Notes under the pieces: generated by a model
Database searches by the model: none
Told to the model about the DNA's origin: nothing
Seen by the model: only the letters and a program-made list of their open reading frames with translations
Shown here: positions 10,193-19,026 of the stretch, piece after piece
Layout of the letters: each line of letters starts with the position of its first letter
Numbering within the stretch: position 1 is the stretch's first letter
Source: Candidatus Cacconaster merdequi
Lineage (GTDB): Bacteria; Bacteroidota; Bacteroidia; Bacteroidales; UBA932
Assembly (NCBI GenBank): GCA_018064345.1
Contig: JAGHVK010000021.1
Span: 1 to 60,340, forward strand
Length of the DNA: 60,340 nucleotides
Direction: 5' to 3'
Translations under genes and position numbers: made by a program

Positions 10193-10223
10193 AATCTTCT
10201 GATAAAGATTCGTATTACGAACC

Positions 10224-10673
10224 TTATTCTTCGGGAGAATCGGCGGAGAACTCTTTCTCAGCCCTTTTTTCGTACTCCTCAAAGATTGTCTGGAACTCGT
10301 CTGCCTTAAGCAGCTGGCAGTTGCCGTCGAACTGAGCTCCGTTCTCAACACCGAGTCTGTTGATTTTGATGACTCCCTTGAAACGGCTGGTGCTCATCAA
10401 TGAAAGAAGGTCACCGGAAACAATGTTACCGTCCATCTTTCCGTAAATGTCAGCATTTGTGCAGACAATGTCCCCCTTGAAACAACCTTTCTCTCCAAGA
10501 ATAAGTTTTCCTTTTGTAACGACAGTTCCGAAAAAACGTCCGTCAATGCGGATATCGTGGCTCGACACAAGAAAACCACAACGGACGTCAGAACCGAGAG
10601 CCAATCTGGTCACCACGTTGGCATCAGTGACCTTCTGCTGGGATTCAGCTGATTTTGAACTGTTTTTGATCAT
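10224..10673 (-). CDS. Bactofilin (polymer-forming cytoskeletal protein)
   Basis: A 149-residue protein with the bactofilin (DUF583) beta-helix core at about residues 30-125: repeated short strands with small and hydrophobic residues, as in IRIDGRFFGTVVTKGKLILG, KGDIVCTNADIYGKMDGNI and FKGVIKINRLGVENGAQFDG. Both ends are disordered, with an acidic C-terminus. Bactofilins form filaments without nucleotide and act as scaffolds for cell-wall and shape proteins. The ATG at 10673 is preferred; an in-frame ATG at 10736 would run into lpdA. It lies 7 bases downstream of lpdA. Confidence 0.88.
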   Translation of the reverse strand: MIKNSSKSAESQQKVTDANVVTRLALGSDVRCGFLVSSHDIRIDGRFFGTVVTKGKLILGEKGCFKGDIVCTNADIYGKMDGNIVSGDLLSLMSTSRFKGVIKINRLGVENGAQFDGNCQLLKADEFQTIFEEYEKRAEKEFSADSPEE

Positions 10674-10680
10674 ATATCGC

Positions 10681-12066
10681 TTAAATATGTATGGCTTCGT
10701 TGTGAGAGGCTGCGGCAGCCTCCATAATCGCCTCACTCATCGTAGGATGAGGGAACACTGAATTCATAATGTCAGATGCCTTCGCGCCAAGGTTCCTGGC
10801 AACCACTATTCCGGCTATCATCTCCGAAACATTGTCCCCGACAAGATGGGCTCCCCTAACCAGATCCGTATCGGCATCAATGACCAATTTCACAAATCCG
10901 TCACGCGCACCGGCAGCAACAGCCTTTCCGCTGGCAGTGAACGGGAACTTGCCGACCTTGAAGTTCAGGCCCAACTCCTTCGCTTTCTTCTCTGTCATGC
11001 CCACAGAAGCAACTTCAGGGCTGATGTATGTACATCCTGGGATATTGTCGTAATTCACTCTCTTCGGAGAAAGTCCGGCTATGCCTTCCACACAGCACAC
11101 AGCCTCTGCGGAGGCAACGTGTGCCAGTGCAGGGGTTGCAATGATGTCTCCTATAGCGAACAGGCCTTCGACGTTAGTGCGGTAAGCTTCATCCACCACA
11201 ACCTTGCCCTTTGTCATTTCAACTCCAAGCTCTTCAAGCCCGATACCGTCGGTATTAGGTCTGACACCTGCTGCGGAGAGCACCTGTTCAGCATATACTG
11301 TCTCCTCTCCCCTCTTTGTATCCACTTTCAGGCAGCAAAGGTCTGAAGATGTATCCACGCTCTTGACGGAAGAAGATACCATCACCTTCATTCCCATCTT
11401 CCTGAAACTGCGGCTGACCTGTGCCGAAACATCCTCGTCCTCAACAGGAAGAATCTGCGGCAGGAACTCTATGAGAGTCACTTCAACTCCGAGGCTTCTG
11501 TAAAAGAATGCCAGTTCGCTGCCTATGGCACCCGAACCTATCACAGCAAGGCTCTTCGGAAGAGTCTGTGGCACAAGGGCCTGGCGATAGCTGATTATCT
11601 TCTTTCCATCGATTGGAGCAAAAGGCAGTGAGGCGGGATGAGAGCCGGTGGCAAGAATGATTCTTTCAGCCTCGAAGACGGTGACACCCTCTTCGGAGGT
11701 CACCTCCACACTCTTACCTGAAAGTACCCTGCCGGTGCCTTTTATCAAGGTAACGCCATTCTTCTTGAAGAGATATCCGATACCTTTGTTCATCGTTGCA
11801 GAGACCTCACGGCTGCGCGAGACAATTTTCTCCAAGTCGGGACGGATGTTCTCTGCAGCAAATCCAAATTCAGCAGCACGATGGGCGTAATGCATCGCCT
11901 GTGCACTCTTGAGGAGTGCTTTTGTCGGAATACAGCCCCAGTTCAGGCAAATGCCTCCAAGTTCTTCACGCTCAATGACAGCTGTGCTGAAGCCCAATTG
12001 AGCTGCCCTGATAGCGGCCACATATCCGCCCGGGCCTGAGCCAATGACAATGATATCGTATTTCAT
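10681..12066 (-). CDS. lpdA: Dihydrolipoyl dehydrogenase
   Basis: FAD disulfide oxidoreductase, the E3 subunit of 2-oxoacid dehydrogenase complexes or the glycine cleavage system. The N-terminal FAD motif is IGSGPGGYVAAIRAAQLG, the redox-active cysteines are in GGICLNWGCIPTKALL (about residues 38-53), and a second nucleotide-binding motif is AVIGSGAIGSELAFFY (about 173). The C-terminal histidine-glutamate pair of the interface is in VFPHPTMSEAIMEAA. The length of 461 residues is normal. No E1, E2 or GcvH gene is near, so the complex it serves is unknown. It lies 6 bases after secA. Confidence 0.95.
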   Translation of the reverse strand: MKYDIIVIGSGPGGYVAAIRAAQLGFSTAVIEREELGGICLNWGCIPTKALLKSAQAMHYAHRAAEFGFAAENIRPDLEKIVSRSREVSATMNKGIGYLFKKNGVTLIKGTGRVLSGKSVEVTSEEGVTVFEAERIILATGSHPASLPFAPIDGKKIISYRQALVPQTLPKSLAVIGSGAIGSELAFFYRSLGVEVTLIEFLPQILPVEDEDVSAQVSRSFRKMGMKVMVSSSVKSVDTSSDLCCLKVDTKRGEETVYAEQVLSAAGVRPNTDGIGLEELGVEMTKGKVVVDEAYRTNVEGLFAIGDIIATPALAHVASAEAVCCVEGIAGLSPKRVNYDNIPGCTYISPEVASVGMTEKKAKELGLNFKVGKFPFTASGKAVAAGARDGFVKLVIDADTDLVRGAHLVGDNVSEMIAGIVVARNLGAKASDIMNSVFPHPTMSEAIMEAAAASHNEAIHI

Positions 12067-12072
12067 ATTATC

Positions 12073-15000
12073 TTACAGGCCTGCGCCGTGACACTTCTTG
12101 TACTTCTTGCCGCTTCCACAAGGGCAAAGTTCATTACGTCCGATTTTCTTCTCCACGTGTATTGGAGCGTTGCTCTTCTTCTCAGTGCTGTTGTTCAGCA
12201 TATCAGGACGGCTGGCCTGCAGACGGCTCAAGTCGGAATGCTTTTCAGCAGCCTCGGAGACCTCGACGTCTTCAGGAGTCTGATCCTGTCTCAAGAAGAG
12301 CTGAGTCCTGAGCAGGAATGCCAGAACATCTTTGTAGATTCCTTCAAGGGCTGTTATAAAGAGGTCGTAACTTTCAGTCTTATAGATGAGTTTAGGATCC
12401 TTCTGCTCGTATGCGGCATTCTGGACGTTCTGTTTCAGGTCGTCCATACCTCTCAGATGCTCTTTCCAGTATTCATCTATCACGCGCAGGGTGATTGTCT
12501 TCTCCACTGCCCTTATGAGTTCCTTGCCCTTGCTTTCGTACGCCTTCTTCAAATCGACGAGAATAGTGTAGACGAATTTGCCGTCGCTCACCGGAACGGC
12601 TATGTTCTGGTAGAACTGGCGTTTGGTCTCATATACATACTTGATTATCGGCCAGGCCTTTTCGACAAGTATATCAAATCTGCGCTGCTGGGCAGCAAGT
12701 ATTGAATCACGCAGAGCCTCGCACAACTGCTTGGCGTTCGCCTTGTTATAGAAGGCTTCATCAAATTCCGGCCTTACGGACAGAACCTTCATGAACTCCT
12801 CGCTGAACGAGTCGTAGTCAAGGCCCTTGTTGGAATCCACGAATATCTCGCAGTAGTCAGTGACCATATTGAGCACATCCACGTCGATGCGTTCACCGGT
12901 AAGAGCGCTGCGGCGTTTAGAATAGACGACCTCGCGCTGGGAGTTCATAACATCGTCATATTCGACAAGGTTCTTCCTTATGCCGAAGTTGTTCTCCTCA
13001 ACCTTGCGCTGAGCCCTCTCGATGGCACTTGACAGCATCGAGGCCTGAAGAGCCTCATTTTCCGCCATACCCATCCTGTCCACGACGCTTGTAATCCTCT
13101 CGCTGCCGAAAAGACGCATCAGGTCATCTTCCAGAGAGACATAGAAGATTGAACTTCCCGGGTCTCCCTGACGACCGGCACGACCACGCAGCTGCCTGTC
13201 CACGCGGCGGCTGTCGTGACGCTCTGTACCTATGATTGCCAGTCCTCCCTTTGCCTTGACATCTTCCGTGAGCTTGATATCCGTACCACGGCCCGCCATA
13301 TTGGTGGCAATGGTGACAGTTCCCGGCTCTCCGGCGTGTGCAACGATGTCTGCCTCACGTGCGTGCTGCTTTGCGTTGAGAACCTGGTGCTTGATGCCCC
13401 TTATCTTGAGCATCCTGCTTAGAAGCTCGGATATTTCAACGGAAGTCGTACCGACAAGCACAGGACGGCCTATCGATACATACTCCTGTATCTTCTCTAT
13501 GACGGCGTTGTACTTGCCCTTCTTGGTCTTGTAGATGAGGTCTTCCTGGTCGTCGCGGATCACCGGACGGTTGGTAGGAATCACCACTACGTCAAGCTTG
13601 TAGATTGCCCAGAACTCGCCAGCTTCCGTCTCAGCCGTACCTGTCATACCGGAAAGCTTGTGATACATACGGAAATAGTTCTGGAGAGTGATTGTCGCAA
13701 AAGTCTGTGTTGCGGCCTCCACCTTGACATTCTCCTTCGCCTCGACTGCCTGATGAAGTCCGTCGCTCCAACGCCTGCCTTCCATTATACGGCCTGTTCC
13801 CTCGTCCACAATCTTGACCTTGTTGTCGATTATGACATAGTCCACGTCCTTGGAGAACATAGCATAAGCCTTGAGCAGTTGATCCACGGTATGCATTCTT
13901 TCCGCCTTGAGGGAGTAGTTTGCATAAAGTTCGTCCTTGCAGCGCTGCTTCTCGTCATCCGAGATATCGCTCTTCTCAATCTTTGCAACCTCGTCTCCGA
14001 GCTTCGGCATAAGGAAGAAATCCGGATCCCCTACCGAATCGGCAAGAATGTCGTTACCTTTGTCCGTCAATTCGACGGTACGCTGCTGTTCATCTATAAC
14101 GAAGAGAAGTTCGTTGGTGACGACTCTCTGCTCTATGTCCTTGTCCTGGAAAGCGGCACGGATGACCTTGCTTTCAGCATTCTGCAGAATCTGCTTGATT
14201 CCGGGCTCGCTGAGGTATTTGATGAGCGGGCCGTATTTCGGAAGTCCCTTGTGGGCACGCAGGAGAAGAATCTCTCCCTTGTCCTGAATCTCTCCGGAGG
14301 CAATGAGTTTCTTGGCCTCGTTGAGAGTCTGGTTCACTATGTTGCGCTGAGCGTTGTAGAGCCTTTCCACGTATGGCTTGTACTCGATGAATGCCTGATC
14401 CCCGGCTTTCTCCACAGGACCGGATATGATCAGAGGGGTACGGGCATCGTCTATGAGCACGGAATCGACCTCATCCACGATAGCGAAATGGTGCTTGCGC
14501 TGCACGAGGTCCTTCTCGTTGATGGCCATATTGTCCCTCAGGTAGTCAAAGCCGAATTCATTGTTGGTACCGAAGGTGATGTCGCACTGGTAAGCCTTCT
14601 TCCTCGCCTCGGAATTAGGCTGATGCTTGTCGATGCAGTCCACGCTCAAACCGTGGAACATATAGAGAGGGCCCATCCATTCCGAGTCACGCTTGCTGAG
14701 GTAGTCGTTTACGGTCACTACGTGTACACCTTTGCCTGCCAATGCGTTAAGGAATACAGGAAGAGTTGCCACGAGTGTCTTTCCCTCTCCTGTCGCCATC
14801 TCGGCAATCTTTCCTGAATGGAGGACGGAGCCGCCTATGAGCTGGACGTCGTAATGGACCATATCCCAGGTAACCATATTGCCTCCTGCCATCCAGGAGT
14901 TGCGCCAGATAGCGTATTCCCCGTCAATGTTCACAAAATCGTGGTTCGTGCTCAGGTCGCGGTCAAAGTCCGTAGCCTTTACCCTTATCTTCTCATTCTC

Positions 15001-15366
15001 CTTGAACCTGCGGGCAGTGGATTTCATTATCGCGAAAGCGTCAGGAAGAATCTGGTTCAGAACTTCTTCTATCTTGGTGTCCACTGTCTTTACCAGCTCG
15101 TCAAGTTCGGTTGCAAGTTTCTCTTTCTTCGAAACCTCCAGTTCCGGGTCAGAAAGCTGCTCCTTGATGGTGGCAATCTTGTTTTCTTCGGGAGCGACAT
15201 AATCCCTTATCTTCTGCTTGAGTGCTGCGGACTCCTGACGCAACTGGTCATCCGACAATTTGTCTATCCTGTCGTATGCTGCAAGTATCAGTTTCAGTGT
15301 CGGAGTCAGCTGTTTCAGGTCACGGTCGGCTTTCGAGCCGAATATAGCTTTCAGAAAATTGGCCAT
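12073..15366 (-). CDS. secA: Preprotein translocase ATPase subunit SecA
   Basis: Motor of Sec-dependent protein export. The Walker A motif is MATGEGKTLVATLP (about residue 190) and the DEAD-type box is IVDEVDSVLIDDARTPLIISGP. The second ATPase fold has TIATNMAGRGTDIKL and DRQLRGRAGRQGDPG. The C-terminus carries a zinc-binding SEC-C motif, GRNELCPCGSGKKYKKCHG. At 1097 residues it is longer than E. coli SecA (about 900), as is usual in Bacteroidota, with inserts in the first nucleotide-binding fold. It is probably first in a secA-lpdA-bactofilin unit, since the gaps are only 6-7 bases. Confidence 0.97.
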   Translation of the reverse strand: MANFLKAIFGSKADRDLKQLTPTLKLILAAYDRIDKLSDDQLRQESAALKQKIRDYVAPEENKIATIKEQLSDPELEVSKKEKLATELDELVKTVDTKIEEVLNQILPDAFAIMKSTARRFKENEKIRVKATDFDRDLSTNHDFVNIDGEYAIWRNSWMAGGNMVTWDMVHYDVQLIGGSVLHSGKIAEMATGEGKTLVATLPVFLNALAGKGVHVVTVNDYLSKRDSEWMGPLYMFHGLSVDCIDKHQPNSEARKKAYQCDITFGTNNEFGFDYLRDNMAINEKDLVQRKHHFAIVDEVDSVLIDDARTPLIISGPVEKAGDQAFIEYKPYVERLYNAQRNIVNQTLNEAKKLIASGEIQDKGEILLLRAHKGLPKYGPLIKYLSEPGIKQILQNAESKVIRAAFQDKDIEQRVVTNELLFVIDEQQRTVELTDKGNDILADSVGDPDFFLMPKLGDEVAKIEKSDISDDEKQRCKDELYANYSLKAERMHTVDQLLKAYAMFSKDVDYVIIDNKVKIVDEGTGRIMEGRRWSDGLHQAVEAKENVKVEAATQTFATITLQNYFRMYHKLSGMTGTAETEAGEFWAIYKLDVVVIPTNRPVIRDDQEDLIYKTKKGKYNAVIEKIQEYVSIGRPVLVGTTSVEISELLSRMLKIRGIKHQVLNAKQHAREADIVAHAGEPGTVTIATNMAGRGTDIKLTEDVKAKGGLAIIGTERHDSRRVDRQLRGRAGRQGDPGSSIFYVSLEDDLMRLFGSERITSVVDRMGMAENEALQASMLSSAIERAQRKVEENNFGIRKNLVEYDDVMNSQREVVYSKRRSALTGERIDVDVLNMVTDYCEIFVDSNKGLDYDSFSEEFMKVLSVRPEFDEAFYNKANAKQLCEALRDSILAAQQRRFDILVEKAWPIIKYVYETKRQFYQNIAVPVSDGKFVYTILVDLKKAYESKGKELIRAVEKTITLRVIDEYWKEHLRGMDDLKQNVQNAAYEQKDPKLIYKTESYDLFITALEGIYKDVLAFLLRTQLFLRQDQTPEDVEVSEAAEKHSDLSRLQASRPDMLNNSTEKKSNAPIHVEKKIGRNELCPCGSGKKYKKCHGAGL

Positions 15367-15392
15367 ACTATTTCATTATAATATCAATCTTG

Positions 15393-15400
15393 CAAATATA
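15393..15400 (-). promoter_or_regulatory. -7 element of secA
   Basis: TATATTTG on the minus strand, 26 bases before the secA ATG. A TTTG lies at 15415-15418, closer than the usual 20-base spacing. Confidence 0.5.
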
Positions 15401-15420
15401 ATATTTTTTCAGGACAAATA

Positions 15421-15717
15421 CTATTCCATTCTATCCTGACTTGAACAACGGCCTGACTTGAACTGAAAACGTTCAAGGCTTGGCAAGAAGTGATGGCGTT
15501 ATTAAAGAAAAGATCAGTTAAACAACCTCTAAAGTGTCAACCAATCTCAGGGAAGGTCAGTGATGTCGTTCTGTGGGGGACTGCGTTGCCTCTGAACAGC
15601 AGCACACAGAACAACAAAATCGTCGCAAAGTTGGCACAAAATCTTTTACATTGTACCCCAGAAAAATATGAATTTTTGTCTGAAAATCGCTAAAAAAAGC
15701 TGAGCCACAGAAAAAAA
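15421..15717. other. Gene-free stretch upstream of secA with direct and inverted repeats
   Basis: About 300 bases without a convincing gene. CCTGACTTGAAC occurs twice (15435-15446 and 15452-15463), and TTGAAC at 15458-15463 faces GTTCAA at 15471-15476. An open frame of 67 codons at 15490-15693 has no recognisable family or promoter. A minus-strand CAACTTTG near 15622 resembles a weak -7 element, so a small RNA is possible but not supported further. Confidence 0.4.
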
Positions 15718-15739
15718 CGGGCGGCAATTGTGCCGCCCG
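15711..15739 (-). terminator. Terminator of the ferredoxin gene
   Basis: A 9-base perfect stem (CGGGCGGCA at 15718-15726 with TGCCGCCCG at 15731-15739) followed on the minus strand by seven T. It lies 51 bases after the ferredoxin stop codon. Confidence 0.9.
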
Positions 15740-15789
15740 AATCTTCGTTATTGACTTGCCCGGAAGCAGGTTCCGGCAGTGGTATTGAC

Positions 15790-15957
15790 TTATTCCTGTG
15801 AAATTGCACCCATAGGGCAAACTCCTGCGCAGGTACCGCAGTCAACACAGGCATTTGGATCGATCTTATAGATGTCGCCGGCTGAAATAGCGCCTACCGG
15901 ACATTCATCGATACAAGTACCACAAGCAACGCAAGATGAAGAAATTTTGTGAGCCAT
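15790..15957 (-). CDS. 2[4Fe-4S] ferredoxin
   Basis: A 55-residue clostridial-type ferredoxin, a soluble electron carrier. Two CxxCxxxCP clusters are complete: CVACGTCIDECP near residues 9-20 and CVDCGTCAGVCP near 38-49, joined by the short GAISAGDIYKIDPNA linker, with a second GAIS after the last cluster. It has its own promoter (15993-16023) and strong terminator, so it is a single-gene transcript. The partner enzyme cannot be told from context; pyruvate:ferredoxin oxidoreductase and similar enzymes are typical partners in anaerobes. Confidence 0.95.
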   Translation of the reverse strand: MAHKISSSCVACGTCIDECPVGAISAGDIYKIDPNACVDCGTCAGVCPMGAISQE

Positions 15958-15992
15958 ATCAAATATGTTTTAAAAGTTACTGTTAGGACTTG

Positions 15993-16023
15993 CAAATATA
16001 GTGCTAAACCTGTTAATAACCAA
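15993..16023 (-). promoter_or_regulatory. Promoter of the ferredoxin gene
   Basis: Minus strand TTG at 16021-16023, 20 bases, then TATATTTG at 15993-16000: a perfect Bacteroidota -33/-7 pair. The -33 part lies inside the last codons of the upstream M16 gene. Confidence 0.75.
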
Positions 16024-18919
16024 AAATCTCTTCAGTTGTCACCTTCTTGATCTGTCCGAATCCGGCGAGCGACTCCATATCGAAGTCCTCGGCACGTCCG
16101 AGGATGCAGATGGTGTACTTGCGTCCTTTTATGTTGTCCTGCTGGAACTTGACAACGTCGTCAATAGTGAAGTTCTGTATCTTTTCAAACACAGGCTTGT
16201 CGATATCGTAATCAAGGCCTAGCTCGCGGGCATTGAGATAAGAGTCCAGTACTGCCGACTTGACGGTACGATGAGTGCGCATATTTGATATGAGGCCTTC
16301 CTTTGCAAGCTTGAACGATTTCTCCGATACCGGCATCTCGTTGAGAATCTCGTTGAAGGCATCGAGAGCATCAATCAGCTTGTCGTTCTGAGTCTGGATA
16401 TAGTCCATGAAGACAACGCTGTGGTCGAGGTCGTCAGGCTGGCTGTAATATGCACCGGCACTGTATGCAAGACCGCGTGCCTCACGCATCTCCTGGAATA
16501 CAATCGAACTCATATTTCCTCCGAAATACTCATTGAACAGGCGTGAAACAGCTTCCCTTTCAGGGTCGAAAGGCTCGCCGTTGCTTGAGATGGAGTAGAG
16601 AATCAGCTGGTTGGCATCGTAAGGAGCGATGATTACGGAGTTGTCTTCTGTAATCTGATACTTGTAAGGGTCAGCCTTTGCAACCGGTGCAAGGGTTTCA
16701 GGACACTTGTGAGTCTCGTTGATGACAGCAATCGCATCATCGATGGAGAGAGGTCCGTAATAGAGAGCCTCGTGCTCAACATTGAAGAGAGAATTGATTT
16801 TCCCGATAAGCTGGTCGTCAGTCAAAGCCAAAAGGTCAGACTCCTTGATTGCATCAGTGAATGAATTGTGAGGCCCGTAGAGAGCATATCTCTGAAGCCT
16901 TGAAGCGTTTGAATTCTGGTCGGTCTTCGCATTCCTGCGTTCAAGAAGAGTGTTCGCCTTGAGCATTGAAAGAGCCTCCGGATTAGGTTGTGCATCCGAT
17001 ATGATTGTCTCAGCAAGTTCAAGGGCAGGCTTCATATTTTCAGCCAGACCGTTCACTGAAACATAAGTCCTTTCACTTGAGCAGGATACAGAGAAGTTGC
17101 AGGCAAGCTTATAGAAGGCCTTCTGAACCTCTTCAGAAGTCATCGTGGAAGTACCGATGTACTGGGTGTAGTCAGCAGCGATAGGAAGCACCTTGTCGGC
17201 ATTGGAGCCGCTCTCGAAGATATACATGAATTCGAACAGTCCGTTAGTGACATTCTCCTTGTAGAGAACATTAATACCGCTCTTTGCAGTACCCTGAGAC
17301 ATGTCCTTCTGATAATCGATGAATACCGGCTCGATAGGCTTGACTGCTGCGGCCATCTTCTGGAAATCTGTCAGGAACTGGCTGGCGGTGTCGCGGTTGG
17401 TCATAATCGGGGTGATTGCAGGCTTGGCAATCTTCGTATCGTCAGGGTCCTTGCCCTGCAGCTTGTTCACCTGAACGTAGTTGTTGCTGAAATGCTCGTT
17501 AGCGAACTTCACGATATCTTCCTTGGTTATTGCAGAAAGGCGGTCTGTTTCAGTCACGAAATCCGACCATGGAACATCGTTTATGAAGCTGTTCACAGCA
17601 GTTCTTGCAAGATATGAAGTACGCTCCGTCATCCTCATGTGGTCGCGCTTGAGGTTGTTGATGGTAGCCTCAAGAAGGTCCTCGTCGAAGTCACCGGCTT
17701 TGATCTTCTCTATTTCGGCAAGAGCTATGTCGCGGACCTCGTCAAGTGTCTGGCCGTCCTTCGGCTCGGCCATGACGATGAAGACGCTGTAGTCAGCAAG
17801 GTCCTCAACACCTGCGTACATTCCGAGAGTCTTCTGCTGCTGGTTCACGTCAAGGTCGATGAGGCCTGCCGTACCATTGCAGAGAACATTTTCAAATGCA
17901 TTGAGGGTCAGCATCTCAGGAGAGTTTGCTCCCGGGAAACGCCAAGCGAGCAGAACACTTGGGGACTCATTGCCGATGACAGTCTTGACAATCGGTTCAG
18001 TGATAGGTTTCTCAGGTTCGAACTCCATCTTCTTGAGATTCTCGTTAGGCTTCATCCCGCCGAAATACTGCTTGATAATCTTGATGGTCTTGTCAGGGTC
18101 GAGGTCACCTACCATCACAACAGCCATATTGTTAGGCACATACCATTGGTCGTGATAGTTCTTCACGTTGGTTATTGACGGATTCTTGAGGTGAGAAGGA
18201 AGACCGATGACATCGGTGTTGTATGGATGGTTTTCGAAGAGACCCTCGAACATGGCATTGAAGAACTTTGTCCGGTCCTGCGCCGAGTACATATTGTACT
18301 CTTCGTAGATAGTCTCAAGTTCGGTATGGAATCCGCGGAGTACACAGTTCTCGAAACGGTCAGACTGCACCTTGGCCCAAGCCTCGATCTGGTTGGAAGG
18401 AATGTTCTCCACGTAGCAGGTGACATCGTAGCTTGTGTAGGCGTTTGTACCGCTTGCTCCGATTGCGCTCATCATCTTGTCATACTCATTAGGTATGAAG
18501 AGCTTGGAAGCCTCATAGGAAATGGAGTCAATCTGATGGTAGATTGCCGCCCTCTCCTCTTCGCCCTCAGTCTGGCGGTACACTTCGAAGAGAGCCTCTA
18601 TTTCGTCAAGCATAGGCTTCTCCTGCTCATAGTTCATAGTTCCGAACTGCTCGGTTCCCTTGAACATAAGGTGCTCGAAATAATGTGCAAGGCCGGTTGT
18701 CTCACGTGGGTCATTCTTGCTTCCCACCTTCACGGCAATCTGTGCATCGATGCGCGGCTGGTCCTTGTTTACAATAAGATATACCTTGAGTCCGTTGTCA
18801 AGGGTGTAGATGCGGGCCCCGGTAGGGTCACCTTTCACAGTCTCATATCTGGGACCGCAGCCTGCAGCGACAGTCAGAAGCAGTACCGCTGCAAGGACAA
18901 AATTGAAAAAACGTTTCAT
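16013..18919 (-). CDS. M16-family zinc metalloprotease, lipoprotein
   Basis: A 968-residue pitrilysin/insulinase-type protease with both halves in one chain. The signal peptide ends in a lipobox (LTVAAGC, cysteine 21), so it is predicted to be a membrane-anchored lipoprotein facing the periplasm. The N-terminal active half has the inverted zinc motif HYFEH (residues 79-83) in GLAHYFEHLMFKGTE, with the downstream ELETIYEEYNMY glutamate region. The C-terminal half has the REARGLAYSAGAYY segment of the inactive partner domain. The substrate is unknown. It shares a compact divergent promoter region with the DUF1573 gene. Confidence 0.93.
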   Translation of the reverse strand: MKRFFNFVLAAVLLLTVAAGCGPRYETVKGDPTGARIYTLDNGLKVYLIVNKDQPRIDAQIAVKVGSKNDPRETTGLAHYFEHLMFKGTEQFGTMNYEQEKPMLDEIEALFEVYRQTEGEEERAAIYHQIDSISYEASKLFIPNEYDKMMSAIGASGTNAYTSYDVTCYVENIPSNQIEAWAKVQSDRFENCVLRGFHTELETIYEEYNMYSAQDRTKFFNAMFEGLFENHPYNTDVIGLPSHLKNPSITNVKNYHDQWYVPNNMAVVMVGDLDPDKTIKIIKQYFGGMKPNENLKKMEFEPEKPITEPIVKTVIGNESPSVLLAWRFPGANSPEMLTLNAFENVLCNGTAGLIDLDVNQQQKTLGMYAGVEDLADYSVFIVMAEPKDGQTLDEVRDIALAEIEKIKAGDFDEDLLEATINNLKRDHMRMTERTSYLARTAVNSFINDVPWSDFVTETDRLSAITKEDIVKFANEHFSNNYVQVNKLQGKDPDDTKIAKPAITPIMTNRDTASQFLTDFQKMAAAVKPIEPVFIDYQKDMSQGTAKSGINVLYKENVTNGLFEFMYIFESGSNADKVLPIAADYTQYIGTSTMTSEEVQKAFYKLACNFSVSCSSERTYVSVNGLAENMKPALELAETIISDAQPNPEALSMLKANTLLERRNAKTDQNSNASRLQRYALYGPHNSFTDAIKESDLLALTDDQLIGKINSLFNVEHEALYYGPLSIDDAIAVINETHKCPETLAPVAKADPYKYQITEDNSVIIAPYDANQLILYSISSNGEPFDPEREAVSRLFNEYFGGNMSSIVFQEMREARGLAYSAGAYYSQPDDLDHSVVFMDYIQTQNDKLIDALDAFNEILNEMPVSEKSFKLAKEGLISNMRTHRTVKSAVLDSYLNARELGLDYDIDKPVFEKIQNFTIDDVVKFQQDNIKGRKYTICILGRAEDFDMESLAGFGQIKKVTTEEIFGY

Positions 18920-18980
18920 AATGTATTGTAAGTTATTGTTTCGCAGATTTGGTTCGGTTCTTGTTCAAAACGTATTTTCG

Positions 18981-19011
18981 CAAAAATAAAAATGAAATGG
19001 TATATTTGCAA
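18981..19011 (-). promoter_or_regulatory. Promoter of the M16 protease gene
   Basis: Minus strand TTG at 19009-19011, 20 bases, then TATTTTTG at 18981-18988. The -33 part abuts the -7 element of the divergent DUF1573 promoter. Confidence 0.65.
19001..19008 (+). promoter_or_regulatory. -7 element of the DUF1573 gene
   Basis: TATATTTG, 18 bases before the start codon at 19027. The -33 position holds TTTTCG rather than TTG. The element rules out the in-frame ATG at 18949 as the start. Confidence 0.6.
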
Positions 19012-19026
19012 GAAAAACTATCCATA

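Noticed and set aside
15490-15693. Open frame of 67 codons between secA and ferredoxin
   Set aside because: No recognisable motif, no promoter element, and no conservation signal can be judged; left as gene-free sequence.
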